From assembly GCA_045594885.1 (NCBI GenBank), contig JAZNZJ010000012.1, forward strand, positions 1 to 64,000: a stretch of 64,000 nucleotides of DNA, read 5' to 3'. Source of the stretch: Fimenecus sp045594885. GTDB lineage: Bacteria > Bacillota > Clostridia > Oscillospirales > Acutalibacteraceae. Numbering within the stretch: position 1 is the first letter of the stretch; each line of letters starts with the position of its first letter. Shown one piece after another: positions 33,404 through 42,236 of the stretch. The notes under the pieces were generated by a model. The model made no database searches. It was not told the origin of the DNA and saw only the letters and a program-made list of their open reading frames with translations. Both the position numbers and the translations under genes were made by a program.

Positions 33404-33598
33404 ATGTCAAGAGGTAATAAGAACGTAGTACCAGAGGCTCGTGAAGCTCTCGACCGTTTCAAGATGGAAGCAGCTTCAGAAGTTGGCGTAAATCTTAAGC
33501 AGGGCTACAATGGTGACCTTACTTCAAAGCAGGCAGGTAGTGTCGGCGGTCAGATGGTTAAAAAGATGATTAAGTCATACGAAGAAAATATGAAATAA
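33404..33598 (+). CDS. Alpha/beta-type small acid-soluble spore protein
   Basis: 64 residues, start ATG (MSRGNKNVVPEAREALDR) with AAGGGGTG upstream. It has the GPR cleavage motif MEAASEVGV, then GYNGDLTSKQAGSVGGQMVKK, the family's DNA-binding signature. SASPs coat spore DNA and protect it from UV and heat; they are degraded at germination by GPR (encoded at 25015). The gene has its own terminator. Confidence 0.96.
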   Translation: MSRGNKNVVPEAREALDRFKMEAASEVGVNLKQGYNGDLTSKQAGSVGGQMVKKMIKSYEENMK

Positions 33599-33613
33599 CC
33601 TTCTAAATTAGAA

Positions 33614-33641
33614 GAGCCCGACGGGAATACTCGTCGGGTTC
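33614..33641 (+). terminator. Terminator of the SASP gene
   Basis: GAGCCCGACG (33614-33623) pairs with CGTCGGGTTC (33632-33641) using a G-U pair, followed by AAATTTTAT. Confidence 0.75.
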
Positions 33642-33680
33642 AAATTTTATAAATTTTTTCAAAAATAATCATAAAAACTA

Positions 33681-33709
33681 TTGGAAAAATTGATATTATG
33701 TTATATAAT
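33681..33709 (+). promoter_or_regulatory. Promoter of the hprK-murB-rapZ-whiA unit
   Basis: TTGGAA at 33681-33686, 17 bases, perfect TATAAT at 33704-33709, placed 38 bases before the hprK start. Confidence 0.6.
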
Positions 33710-33746
33710 ATTTTAAATATATATGTATAAAGGGGAGGTAGGCACA

Positions 33747-34715
33747 ATGGCATCTAAATATTCTGTTTCATTAGAAAAAATAATCAATGAATTTAGTTTT
33801 GAAACCATATATTTACCATGTGACGCATCTGAACTTTCAATCACTTCGCAGGAGGTTAATCGTCCCGGTTTGTTACTTGCCGGTGCGGACGAATACTTTG
33901 ACCCTGCACGTGTTCAATATCTTGGACTTTCTGAACTTGAGTTTATAAAATCCTTCAGTAAAGAAAAGCAACTTGAATGTCTTGACAGACTTTTCAGTAA
34001 ACAACCTCCCGTTGTAATTATTACAAGAAGTCTTGAACCTCTTGACGGAATGTTGGAGTATGCAAAAAAATACCGTGTTCCAATTTTGCGTACTGCAGAG
34101 GCAACATCTGCAAGTATGTCAACACTCATTTATTTCCTCGGTACTGCATTAGCTCCACGTATTACACGTCATGGTGTTCTTGTTGAAGTTTACGGTGAGG
34201 GTGTACTCATAGTCGGTGACAGTGGTGTAGGTAAGAGCGAAACCGCAATAGAATTAATTAAACGTGGTCATCGTCTTATAGCTGATGATGCTGTTGAAAT
34301 CAGAAAAGCATCTGCAAAGACACTTGTAGGTTCTGCACCCGATAACATTCGTCACTTTATTGAGCTTCGAGGTATTGGCATTATCAATGCACGCAGAATT
34401 TTTGGTATGGGTGCTGTAAAAATGACCGAAAAAATAAATATGGTTATACAGCTTGAACCGTGGGACAATACAAAGGTTTATGACCGAATGGGTCTTGACA
34501 ATGAGTACATAAATATTATGGATGTTAAAATTCCGCTTACGGTTGTTCCTGTAAAGCCTGGACGAAATCTTGCAATTATTATTGAATGTGCTGCTATGAA
34601 TAACCGTCAGAAAAAGATGGGCTATAATGCAGCAAGAGAATTGCTTCATCATCTTGGTATGGATGATAGTTATGAGCCTAAAGCTCATGAAATTGACATC
34701 TGGCAAAACTACTAA
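33747..34715 (+). CDS. hprK: HPr kinase/phosphorylase
   Basis: 322 residues, ATG with AGGGGAGG upstream. The N-terminal domain ends before RHGVLVEVYGEGVLIVGDSG, where the P-loop GDSGVGKSE begins; the HprK signature ELRGIGIINARRIFG and the capping motif VPVKPGRNLA follow. It phosphorylates HPr on Ser46 in response to fructose-1,6-bisphosphate and reverses this when phosphate is high, setting carbon catabolite control. It heads a run hprK-murB-rapZ-whiA, 17 bases before murB. Confidence 0.97.
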   Translation: MASKYSVSLEKIINEFSFETIYLPCDASELSITSQEVNRPGLLLAGADEYFDPARVQYLGLSELEFIKSFSKEKQLECLDRLFSKQPPVVIITRSLEPLDGMLEYAKKYRVPILRTAEATSASMSTLIYFLGTALAPRITRHGVLVEVYGEGVLIVGDSGVGKSETAIELIKRGHRLIADDAVEIRKASAKTLVGSAPDNIRHFIELRGIGIINARRIFGMGAVKMTEKINMVIQLEPWDNTKVYDRMGLDNEYINIMDVKIPLTVVPVKPGRNLAIIIECAAMNNRQKKMGYNAARELLHHLGMDDSYEPKAHEIDIWQNY

Positions 34716-34732
34716 AGAAAGAGGTTATATTA

Positions 34733-35647
34733 GTGTACAAAAAAGTTGCTTTATATGCCAAATCCATTGGTGCAGAGGTTGTTGAAAATGCATCTATGAG
34801 TAAATATACAAGTTTCAAATGTGGCGGTAACGCAAGTTTTTTGATTATCCCTGAGTCACTTGAACAGATTAAATTGATTCTTAAAAAGGCTTCTGATAAT
34901 AATGTAACTCCTTTGGTAATTGGTAATGGTTCAAATCTTTTGGTTACTGATGATGGTATTGAGGGAATTGTAATTAAAATAGGGTCGAAAATATCTAATA
35001 TTGAACTTGTTGACGATACTACAATCCTGTGTGAAGCGGGCGCTTCAATGAAAAGTCTTTGTATGTTTGCACTTGAGAACTCGCTTTCGGGACTCGAATT
35101 CGCATATGGTATTCCAGGTACTCTCGGCGGTGCTGTTTATATGAATGCAGGTGCGTATGGCGGAGAAATGAAGGACGTTTTGTTCAAATGCACCCATATT
35201 GATAATAATGGCAATGTTAACTCATTTGATAAAGATAATTTGAATTTAGGCTATCGTCGTAGTGTATATACAGAAAATGGTTATACAATTCTTTCTGCTG
35301 TTTTAAAGCTTAGAAAAGCAGATAAAACAGAAATTAAAGAGGCGATGGACGATAAGCTACGCCGAAGAAAAGAAAAGCAACCTCTTGAATATCCAAGTGC
35401 GGGAAGTACATTTAAACGTCCCGAAGGATATTTTGCAGGTGCACTTATTGAACAAAGTGGGCTCAAGGGTTATACAGTGGGCGGTGCTCAAGTTAGTGAA
35501 AAACACGCAGGTTTTGTAATAAATAAGGGCGGTGCTACTGCAACTGACATAATAAATCTTATTGCTGATGTGCAGAAAAAAGTATTTGAAAATTCAGGCG
35601 TCCACCTTGAACCTGAAGTGAAGATAATAGGAAAGAGATTGGGATAA
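34733..35647 (+). CDS. murB: UDP-N-acetylenolpyruvoylglucosamine reductase
   Basis: 304 residues, start GTG with AGAGG upstream. It is of the type II MurB form of Gram-positives. FAD-binding motifs TPLVIGNGSNLLVTD and FAYGIPGTLGGAVYMNAGAYGG are visible, as are the catalytic region LGYRRSVY and the late SAGSTFKRPEGYFAG with the active-site Ser, and EPEVKIIG. It reduces the enolpyruvyl group to form UDP-MurNAc in peptidoglycan synthesis. It lies in the hprK-rapZ run. Confidence 0.97.
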   Translation: MYKKVALYAKSIGAEVVENASMSKYTSFKCGGNASFLIIPESLEQIKLILKKASDNNVTPLVIGNGSNLLVTDDGIEGIVIKIGSKISNIELVDDTTILCEAGASMKSLCMFALENSLSGLEFAYGIPGTLGGAVYMNAGAYGGEMKDVLFKCTHIDNNGNVNSFDKDNLNLGYRRSVYTENGYTILSAVLKLRKADKTEIKEAMDDKLRRRKEKQPLEYPSAGSTFKRPEGYFAGALIEQSGLKGYTVGGAQVSEKHAGFVINKGGATATDIINLIADVQKKVFENSGVHLEPEVKIIGKRLG

Positions 35648-35651
35648 ATAT

Positions 35652-36512
35652 ATGCAGGTTGTAATTGTTACAGGAATGTCCGGTGCAGGAAAATCACGAG
35701 TAATTGATACTTTAGAAGACATCGGATTTTTCTGTGTTGATAATATGACTCCAAAATTGATACCAACTTTCGTGAAGCTTTTGCAGGATTCAGCTGAAGT
35801 TCGTGAAAAAGTTGCGTTGGCATCTGACATAAGACTTGGTGGCTCATTTTCGCATCTTTTTAATGCTCTTGAAGAACTTAAAGAGATGGAATGTGATTGC
35901 AAGGTGTTATTCATTGATGCTGATAATGATGTTATATTTAGACGCTATCAGGAAACTCGCAGAAAGCATCCCCTTGCTAAAGATGATACTCCACAAGGAT
36001 TGCAAGAAATTATTGCCCAAGAAAGAGAAATAATAAAAAACGCACGTGACATTGCCGATTATGTTATTGATACATCATTATTAACTACATCACAATTAAA
36101 AGAACGTGTTGCAAAGCTCTTTCTTGATGACGTATCAAACACAATTAAAATTACTGTGAATTCATTTGGTTTTAAATATGGAACACCTAAAGAATCTGAT
36201 TTGGTATTTGATGTGCGTTGTTTACCCAATCCGTTTTATGTTCCCGAACTAAAACATCAAACAGGGCTTGAGGCACCGGTAAAGGATTATGTTATGAGTT
36301 TCAAAGAGGCTCAAGGGCTTGTACCTAAACTTCTTGACCTTGTTAATTATTTAGTTCCTCTTTACAGAGAAGAAGGTAAGAGTCAACTTACAATTTCCGT
36401 GGGTTGTACTGGCGGTAGGCATCGTTCAGTAGTTTTTGCCGAACTCATTTATCAGAGTATTAAAGAACTTGGATATAATATTTCTGTTTATCATCGTGAT
36501 ATTCATAGGTAA
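35652..36512 (+). CDS. rapZ: RNase adapter protein RapZ (YvcJ)
   Basis: 286 residues. Walker A GMSGAGKSR at the N-terminus, SDIRLGGSF, FRRYQETRRKHPL, and the C-terminal FKYGTPKESDLVFDVR and VGCTGGRHRSVVF motifs are all family hallmarks. It is a nucleotide-binding regulator; in E. coli it controls GlmZ decay and amino-sugar supply, while in Firmicutes YvcJ affects competence and cell-wall homeostasis. In most Firmicutes yvcK follows; here whiA comes next after 11 bases. Confidence 0.96.
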   Translation: MQVVIVTGMSGAGKSRVIDTLEDIGFFCVDNMTPKLIPTFVKLLQDSAEVREKVALASDIRLGGSFSHLFNALEELKEMECDCKVLFIDADNDVIFRRYQETRRKHPLAKDDTPQGLQEIIAQEREIIKNARDIADYVIDTSLLTTSQLKERVAKLFLDDVSNTIKITVNSFGFKYGTPKESDLVFDVRCLPNPFYVPELKHQTGLEAPVKDYVMSFKEAQGLVPKLLDLVNYLVPLYREEGKSQLTISVGCTGGRHRSVVFAELIYQSIKELGYNISVYHRDIHR

Positions 36513-36523
36513 GGGTATATAAA

Positions 36524-37426
36524 ATGTCTTTTTCAGCAGATGTTAAAAACGAATTGTTGTCATATGAAGTAGAGAATGATTGTTGCCTGCATGCTTTTGC
36601 ATACGGGATGATGTTATTTTCTCGTGCCTTTTCATATTATGATATTTCTTTGATGACAGAACATTGCGGTGTGGCTGAAAAGTATTGTGAACTTATGAAA
36701 ACAGTTTGCAAGGTTACTCCTAAAGTAACAAAGTCAGATGCAGGCAAATATAAAATCGAAGTACTTAATCAATCTGAACGCACAAAAATTCTTAAAACTT
36801 TTGGATATGAGAATAAGGGCGGCACTTTACGTCTTAACTGGAGCAATATTTCCGATGAATGTTGTAAAACCGCATTTTTAAAAGGTGCATTTTTAACTTG
36901 TGGCACAGTTAACGACCCTAATAAGAATTATCATTTCGAATTTGTTGTCCCGTATCTTAATCTTAGCAAAGATTTAAAACTTTTCATAAATGATTATGAT
37001 GATTTTAATGTACAGCCCAAAGCCATAACAAGAAATTCTACATATGTGATATATTTTAAAGACAGCGAATCAATTGAAGAGTTACTTACGGCTATGGGTG
37101 CAGTGAATTCTGCACTTGAGCTTATGGGTGTAAAAATGTATAAAGATGTTCGCAACAATGTGAACAGAAAACTCAATTTTGAGAGTGCGAATTTAGATAA
37201 AACCATTGATGCTGCAGGTAGGCAGGTCGATGCAATAATATTTATAAAAAATAAGGTTGGTCTTGACTATTTGAGCGATGAATTAAAGGAGTTAGCAGAA
37301 TTAAGATTGGAAAATCCTGAAATTTCATTGAGAGAATTAGGTGGTCTTCTTACAAAACCCATATCACGTTCAGGGCTTAACCACAGATTAAAAAGAATTT
37401 GTGACATTGCCGACAGTTTAAAATAA
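36524..37426 (+). CDS. whiA: DNA-binding protein WhiA
   Basis: 300 residues. The N-terminal LAGLIDADG-like homing-endonuclease fold includes FLKGAFLTCGTVNDPNKNYH, and the C-terminal helix-turn-helix has ISLRELGGLLTKPISRSGLN followed by HRLKRICDIA. Firmicute WhiA binds DNA and influences chromosome segregation and cell division. It is spaced 11 bases after rapZ and 11 bases before the first signal peptidase, so probably lies in one long operon. Confidence 0.96.
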   Translation: MSFSADVKNELLSYEVENDCCLHAFAYGMMLFSRAFSYYDISLMTEHCGVAEKYCELMKTVCKVTPKVTKSDAGKYKIEVLNQSERTKILKTFGYENKGGTLRLNWSNISDECCKTAFLKGAFLTCGTVNDPNKNYHFEFVVPYLNLSKDLKLFINDYDDFNVQPKAITRNSTYVIYFKDSESIEELLTAMGAVNSALELMGVKMYKDVRNNVNRKLNFESANLDKTIDAAGRQVDAIIFIKNKVGLDYLSDELKELAELRLENPEISLRELGGLLTKPISRSGLNHRLKRICDIADSLK

Positions 37427-37437
37427 TAGGTGATTAT

Positions 37438-38022
37438 ATGCGAAAATCTCAAGAATATACTGTTTCATTTGAAACTAAAAATAAATCAAAACCCGGTTTT
37501 TGGGGCGTTGTTTATGAGTGGCTCGATTCTCCACTTTATGCAATTATACTGATTCTCTTGCTTTTTACTTTTACGTTCAGAATCGTGGGTGTTAACGGGG
37601 AATCAATGTGTCCCACATTGTCAAACGGTGATTGGCTTACGGTAAGTTCTGTAAATACAACAATTGAAAATGGTGATATTGTTGTTGTTACACAACCTAA
37701 TGCACTGAATGAGCCGTTGATTAAACGTGTCATTGCCAAGGGCGGAGATACAATAAATATTGATTTTTCTACCGGTGAGGTAACTGTAAACGGAAATACT
37801 TTAAATGAACCGTATATTGCAGAAGCAACCCACAGAAAAGGTGATTTCAACGGTCCTCTTGTAGTTCCCGAAGGTTACTTGTTTGTTATGGGTGATAATA
37901 GAAACAATTCTTTGGATAGCAGATTTGAAACAATTGGGTTAATTGACGAAAGATATGTGCTTGGTGTTGCACAGATTCGACTATTTCCCTTTAATGATTG
38001 GAAGATAAACGATTATGAATAA
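37438..38022 (+). CDS. lepB: Signal peptidase I (first of tandem pair)
   Basis: 194 residues. One N-terminal transmembrane helix (about 35-50), then the S26 catalytic domain with Ser in VNGESMCPTL, Lys in PLIKRVIAKGG, and the box VMGDNRNNSLDSR. It removes signal peptides from exported proteins at the membrane surface. The stop overlaps the start of a second, divergent signal peptidase by eight bases. Confidence 0.94.
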   Translation: MRKSQEYTVSFETKNKSKPGFWGVVYEWLDSPLYAIILILLLFTFTFRIVGVNGESMCPTLSNGDWLTVSSVNTTIENGDIVVVTQPNALNEPLIKRVIAKGGDTINIDFSTGEVTVNGNTLNEPYIAEATHRKGDFNGPLVVPEGYLFVMGDNRNNSLDSRFETIGLIDERYVLGVAQIRLFPFNDWKINDYE

Positions 38023-38566
38023 AAATAAACTTTTAAATAATGTATATGAGTTTGCATCGATTTTAGTGATGTCTTTAATTGCTATATGCGTAATATTTAC
38101 ATTCTTTTTTAAAATTTCCACCGTGGTTGGTGAATCAATGGAAAATACATTACTTAATGGTGATACCGTTATTATCAATGCAATTGAAAAGGATGTTGAA
38201 TATGGCGACGTTGTTGTTATATCGCAACCTAATATGTATAGTAAGGTGCTTATTAAACGTGTAATTGCGGTTGGCGGTCAGACTGTGGAATTTGACCGAT
38301 ATTCCAGTAAAGTTCTTGTAGATGGCAAAGAAATTGATGAGCCATACATCAAAGAGGCAATGAGATTTACTTATTTAATGCATAATACTTATACCGTGCC
38401 TGAGGGTAAAATTTTTGTTTTGGGTGATAACCGAAATAGGTCGGCTGACAGTCGTGACCCAAATGTTGGTTTTGTTGATGAGAGATATGTGTTGGGTAAG
38501 GTTTTGTACAGACTGGGTGATAAAGAATTGTTTAATTCAGATTTAAAGGGGTTTGAAAATGGCTGA
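38015..38566 (+). CDS. lepB: Signal peptidase I (second of tandem pair)
   Basis: 183 residues with the same layout: one transmembrane helix, Ser in VVGESMENTL, Lys in VLIKRVIAVGG, and VLGDNRNRSADSRD. It differs from the first copy at most non-motif positions, so the duplication is not recent and the two may process different precursors. It overlaps the first copy by eight bases and rbgA by eight bases. Confidence 0.94.
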   Translation: MNKNKLLNNVYEFASILVMSLIAICVIFTFFFKISTVVGESMENTLLNGDTVIINAIEKDVEYGDVVVISQPNMYSKVLIKRVIAVGGQTVEFDRYSSKVLVDGKEIDEPYIKEAMRFTYLMHNTYTVPEGKIFVLGDNRNRSADSRDPNVGFVDERYVLGKVLYRLGDKELFNSDLKGFENG

Positions 38567-39428
38567 TAATCAAAAACAAGTGGTACAATGGTTTCCCGGT
38601 CATATGGCTAAAACCCGACGTCTTATAAAAGAAAGCCTTTCACTTGTTGACGGGGTTACTGAAATAATTGATGCTCGTATTCCTTATAGCAGTTCAAATC
38701 CTGAGCTTGAAGAAATGGTAAATAATAAACCTCGTATTGTTCTTCTTAATAAATGTGATTTAGCTGACAAGAATACAACTAATCAATGGGTTGAGTATTA
38801 TAAGAAAAAGGGGATAAAGGCAATTCCGGTTGATTGTCGTACGGGCAAAGGGTTAAATAATTATATTGTTGCAGTCCGTGAAGTGTTAAAAGATGTTATC
38901 AAGAAAAATGAAGACAGAGGAATGCCCGGTAAAGCATTAAGGATAATGGTTGTTGGTATTCCTAACACGGGAAAATCATCATTTATCAACAGAATGGCAG
39001 GTTCAGCAAAAGCAAAGGTTGCTGACAAAGCAGGTGTTACAAGACATAATCAATGGTTTCCAATTGGTAACGGCATTGAATTGCTTGATACCCCCGGTGT
39101 ATTGTGGCCTAAATTTGATGACCCTGTAGTGGGCGACAGACTCGCATTTATCGGCTCTGTTAAAGATGAAATTCTTGACGCAGAAACACTTGCGGTAAGA
39201 CTGCTTGAGGTAATGAAAAAAGACTATCCCGAAAGACTCACTGAAAGATATAAAATTACAGATTTTCAAATGAAAGAATCTTGGGAAGTTCTTGAGATGA
39301 TTGGCAAAAAACGTGGTATGATGATTAAAGGCGGAGAAATTGATTATGAAAGAGTTTCAGTTATGCTTTTAGATGAATACCGTGGTGGTAGGCTCGGCAC
39401 AATTTCCCTTGAAAGACCGGTGATGTAA
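38559..39428 (+). CDS. rbgA: Ribosome biogenesis GTPase YlqF/RbgA
   Basis: 289 residues, start ATG with AAAGGGG upstream. The opening WFPGHMAKTRR and a circularly permuted GTPase order are diagnostic: G4 LLNKCDLAD comes first, then G1 GIPNTGKSSF, and G3 LLDTPGVLWP. RbgA helps late 50S subunit assembly. The neighbours rnhB and yraN follow, the usual Firmicute order rbgA-rnhB-yraN. Confidence 0.97.
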   Translation: MADNQKQVVQWFPGHMAKTRRLIKESLSLVDGVTEIIDARIPYSSSNPELEEMVNNKPRIVLLNKCDLADKNTTNQWVEYYKKKGIKAIPVDCRTGKGLNNYIVAVREVLKDVIKKNEDRGMPGKALRIMVVGIPNTGKSSFINRMAGSAKAKVADKAGVTRHNQWFPIGNGIELLDTPGVLWPKFDDPVVGDRLAFIGSVKDEILDAETLAVRLLEVMKKDYPERLTERYKITDFQMKESWEVLEMIGKKRGMMIKGGEIDYERVSVMLLDEYRGGRLGTISLERPVM

Positions 39429-39431
39429 ATT

Positions 39432-40040
39432 ATGGATTACTCATATGAAAATAATGCCTTGTTAAAGGGATATAAGACTATATGCGGAATTGATGAGGCG
39501 GGTAGAGGACCTCTTGCAGGTCCGGTTTATGCCGCTGCAGTTATTTTACCATTAGGATTAGAAATTGATGGACTTAATGATTCAAAAAAACTGAGTGAAA
39601 AGAAACGTGAGCAACTTTTTGATGTTATTTGTGAAAAAGCAATTGCATATTCTGTTGGAATTGCCACAGAAAAAGAAATAGATGAAATTAATATTTTAAA
39701 TGCAACATTTCTTGCTATGAAAAGAGCGGTTGACGGGCTTTCTGTTAAGCCGGATTATGCATTGGTTGACGGCAATCGTTACCCTAAAATCAAAAACGAT
39801 TTTAAAGAAGAAGTTGTTGTAAAAGGTGATGCTAAAAGTATGTCAATTGCGGCTGCATCAATAATTGCAAAGGTCAGTCGTGACCGTTTTATGCTTGAGA
39901 TGACCGAAAAATACCCTGAGTATTGTTTTGAAAAACACAAGGGCTACGGCACAAAATTACATTACGAGAAAATACTTGAATACGGACCATCACCAATACA
40001 TAGAATGTCATTTCTCAAAAAGTTATATGGTGAAAAATAA
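39432..40040 (+). CDS. rnhB: Ribonuclease HII
   Basis: 202 residues. The catalytic acid motif GIDEAGRGPLAGPVYAAAV is near the N-terminus, followed by the acidic residue in YALVDGNRY, and SIAAASIIAKVSRDR. It removes ribonucleotides embedded in DNA and RNA primers. Its stop overlaps the yraN start by one base (TAATG). Confidence 0.97.
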   Translation: MDYSYENNALLKGYKTICGIDEAGRGPLAGPVYAAAVILPLGLEIDGLNDSKKLSEKKREQLFDVICEKAIAYSVGIATEKEIDEINILNATFLAMKRAVDGLSVKPDYALVDGNRYPKIKNDFKEEVVVKGDAKSMSIAAASIIAKVSRDRFMLEMTEKYPEYCFEKHKGYGTKLHYEKILEYGPSPIHRMSFLKKLYGEK

Positions 40041-40405
40041 TGGATTCATCACTTTTAGGCAGATTTGGTGAAATTTTAGCTTCAAGGTATCTGCGTAAAC
40101 ATGGTTATGTTATTCTTACTGCTCATTACAGTTGCAGGTTGGGTGAGATTGACCTTGTTGCAGAAGATAAAAAATATATATGCTTTGTCGAGGTTAAAAC
40201 CAGAAGCGAAAATATGAAATATTCTCCGGCAGATGCAGTTGATATTTCCAAAAGACAAAAAATCATATCTTCATCAAATATTTATCTTAAAGATTATGTG
40301 GAAAAAAGGCAGCCAAGATATGATATTATTGAAGTCTATTTTGAAAATGATGAGCCTGTTAGAATAAATCACATAAAAAATGCATTTGATTCTTATGGCA
40401 ATTAG
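40040..40405 (+). CDS. YraN family (UPF0102) nuclease-fold protein
   Basis: 121 residues. The conserved sequence GRFGEILASRYLRKHGY, RLGEIDLVAEDKKY and CFVEVKTR gives the restriction-endonuclease-like E-(x)n-D-ExK pattern (Glu, Asp, then EVK). Function is not established; the gene nearly always follows rnhB. It is translationally coupled to rnhB. Confidence 0.92.
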   Translation: MDSSLLGRFGEILASRYLRKHGYVILTAHYSCRLGEIDLVAEDKKYICFVEVKTRSENMKYSPADAVDISKRQKIISSSNIYLKDYVEKRQPRYDIIEVYFENDEPVRINHIKNAFDSYGN

Positions 40406-40407
40406 TG

Positions 40408-40436
40408 TTGAAAAACATTTTTTTTTATGTTAGAAT
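40408..40436 (+). promoter_or_regulatory. Promoter of thrC
   Basis: TTGAAA at 40408-40413, 17 bases, TAGAAT at 40431-40436, 25 bases before the thrC start. Confidence 0.55.
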
Positions 40437-40461
40437 ACCACACGAAAAGGAAGTGTTTATA

Positions 40462-41955
40462 ATGTTTTATACAAGTACGAGAGATAAATCAGTTAAGGTA
40501 ACCGCTGCAGAGGCTATTGCAAAAGGAATTTCATCTGAGGGTGGACTTTTCGTACCTACAGAAATACCTGCAATTTCACTTGATTTTATTGAAAAACTTG
40601 TTCCAATGTCATACATTGAAAGAGCAAAAGAGGTTCTTCGTCTTTATCTTACAGACTTTACTGAAGAAGAACTTTCAATGTGCGTTGAGGGTGCATATAA
40701 AGCGGGTAAGTTCAGTTCAGAAAAAGTTGCACCTTTATATAAATTATCAAATACCGCAAATGTTCTTGAACTCTGGAGAGGACCAACTTGTGCTTTCAAG
40801 GATATGGCTCTTCAACTTCTTCCGTATCTTCTTACCGTTTCGGCAGGTAAAACTGTTAAAGATACCGAAATTGTAATTCTTGTAGCAACATCGGGTGATA
40901 CAGGTAAAGCTGCTCTTGAAGGTTTTGCTGATGTACCAAATACGAAAATTCTTGTATTTTATCCTGTTGACGGTGTTAGCCCAATGCAGAAACTTCAGAT
41001 GACAACTCAAGAAGGCTCAAATGTAAGTGTTTGTGCAATTGAGGGTAATTTTGACGATGCTCAAAGCGGTGTTAAAAAGATTTTTACAGATAAAGAAATT
41101 GAAAAGAAATTCAAAGAAAACGGACTTGCATTTTCTTCAGCAAACTCAATTAACTGGGGGCGTCTTGTTCCACAGATTGTTTATTATGTATCTGCATATT
41201 GCGATATGATAGAAAATGGTGAACTCAAGGTGGGCGAAGCAATGAACGTTGTTGTGCCAACAGGTAACTTTGGTAATATTCTTGCTGCATATTATGCAAA
41301 GAGAATGGGTGTGCCGGTTAAAACACTTATCTGTGCATCGAATGCAAATAATGTTCTTACAGATTTCCTCACAAGTGGTACATATGATAAAAACAGAGAC
41401 TTTTATTGCACAACATCTCCATCAATGGATATTCTCATTTCAAGTAACCTTGAAAGACTTTTATTCCATCTTTGTGGTGAGAATGATGCTCAGGTTGCGG
41501 AGTGGATGTCATCACTAAACAATGATGGTAAATATACTGTAACTGATGACGTTGCTGATAAAGTAAGAGCATTGTTCTCTGCAGGCTGTTGTGATGATGA
41601 AAAAACAAAGGCAACTATTGGTAAGGTTTTTGCAGACAAGAATTATCTCTGTGATACTCATACTGCAGTAGCAGTTAAAGTTTATGACGATTATGTTGAA
41701 AAAACAGGTGATACAACTCCGACTGTTATTGATTCAACTGCTAATCCATATAAGTTCTCTGCAAGTGTGCTTTCAGCAATTACTGACGAAATTAAGGCAG
41801 ACAATGAATTTGATATGGTAGATGAATTGTTTGAAAAATCAAAAGAGCCTGTTCCACAGCAACTCGCTACTCTTAAAGGCAAATCACCTCGTTTCACAGG
41901 TGTTGCAAAGAAAGAAGATATGAAGCAAGTTGTATTTGATATGTTAGGCATTTAA
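40462..41955 (+). CDS. thrC: Threonine synthase
   Basis: 497 residues, ATG after AAAAGGAAG; a TTG at 40405 lies before the promoter and is rejected. It opens MFYTSTRD and has SEGGLFVP, the PLP lysine in PTCAFKDMALQLLP, VATSGDTGKAALEGF, FSSANSINWGRLVPQ and VPTGNFGNILAAYYAK. This is the long (class II, fungal/E. coli-like) threonine synthase that converts O-phosphohomoserine to threonine. It is monocistronic with its own promoter and terminator. Confidence 0.97.
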   Translation: MFYTSTRDKSVKVTAAEAIAKGISSEGGLFVPTEIPAISLDFIEKLVPMSYIERAKEVLRLYLTDFTEEELSMCVEGAYKAGKFSSEKVAPLYKLSNTANVLELWRGPTCAFKDMALQLLPYLLTVSAGKTVKDTEIVILVATSGDTGKAALEGFADVPNTKILVFYPVDGVSPMQKLQMTTQEGSNVSVCAIEGNFDDAQSGVKKIFTDKEIEKKFKENGLAFSSANSINWGRLVPQIVYYVSAYCDMIENGELKVGEAMNVVVPTGNFGNILAAYYAKRMGVPVKTLICASNANNVLTDFLTSGTYDKNRDFYCTTSPSMDILISSNLERLLFHLCGENDAQVAEWMSSLNNDGKYTVTDDVADKVRALFSAGCCDDEKTKATIGKVFADKNYLCDTHTAVAVKVYDDYVEKTGDTTPTVIDSTANPYKFSASVLSAITDEIKADNEFDMVDELFEKSKEPVPQQLATLKGKSPRFTGVAKKEDMKQVVFDMLGI

Positions 41956-41968
41956 TTTAATAGTATTC

Positions 41969-42007
41969 TGCGGAAACCCGATACACATGTTTCAGGTTTC
42001 CGCATTT
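41969..42007. terminator. Terminator between thrC and a DUF1540 gene
   Basis: TGCGGAAACC (41969-41978) pairs perfectly with GGTTTCCGCA (41995-42004), followed by TTTG. It lies between convergent genes and may serve both. Confidence 0.7.
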
Positions 42008-42010
42008 GAA

Positions 42011-42172
42011 TTATTTACATTCAGCCTTCATTCTGAAAGTAGCACAACGTGTATCGTCACAACAACAAGCATTCTGAGTGCCTACTTTTATCTCATTTGC
42101 AGTGCAATTCATGTGTCCGTCGTTGTAGGTGCAATGGTGTGCATCACAAGTAATGTTTCTGTTCTTATCCAT
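42011..42172 (-). CDS. DUF1540 cysteine-rich micro-protein
   Basis: 53 residues read on the - strand: start ATG at 42172 with AAAGGAGG seven bases upstream, stop at 42011. The sequence has CDAHHCTYNDGHMNCTA, EIKVGTQNACC and CDDTRCATF, which is the DUF1540 pattern CxxxxCxYNxxxxCxAxxIxV...CxTF. Eight cysteines and four histidines suggest a bound metal. DUF1540 proteins are common in spore-forming Clostridia and Bacilli; function is unknown. The overlapping + frame at 41987-42259 is a shadow of it. Confidence 0.85.
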   Translation of the reverse strand: MDKNRNITCDAHHCTYNDGHMNCTANEIKVGTQNACCCDDTRCATFRMKAECK

Positions 42173-42236
42173 TTTATTTACCTCCTTTCAAATATATTTT
42201 TTGAAAGAATACGGCTATTATTCATAGGAGTTTTTT

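Noticed and set aside
34254..34706. 150-codon antisense frame over hprK
   Set aside because: It is a shadow of hprK, with low-complexity His/Cys/Asn-rich peptide and no start signal.
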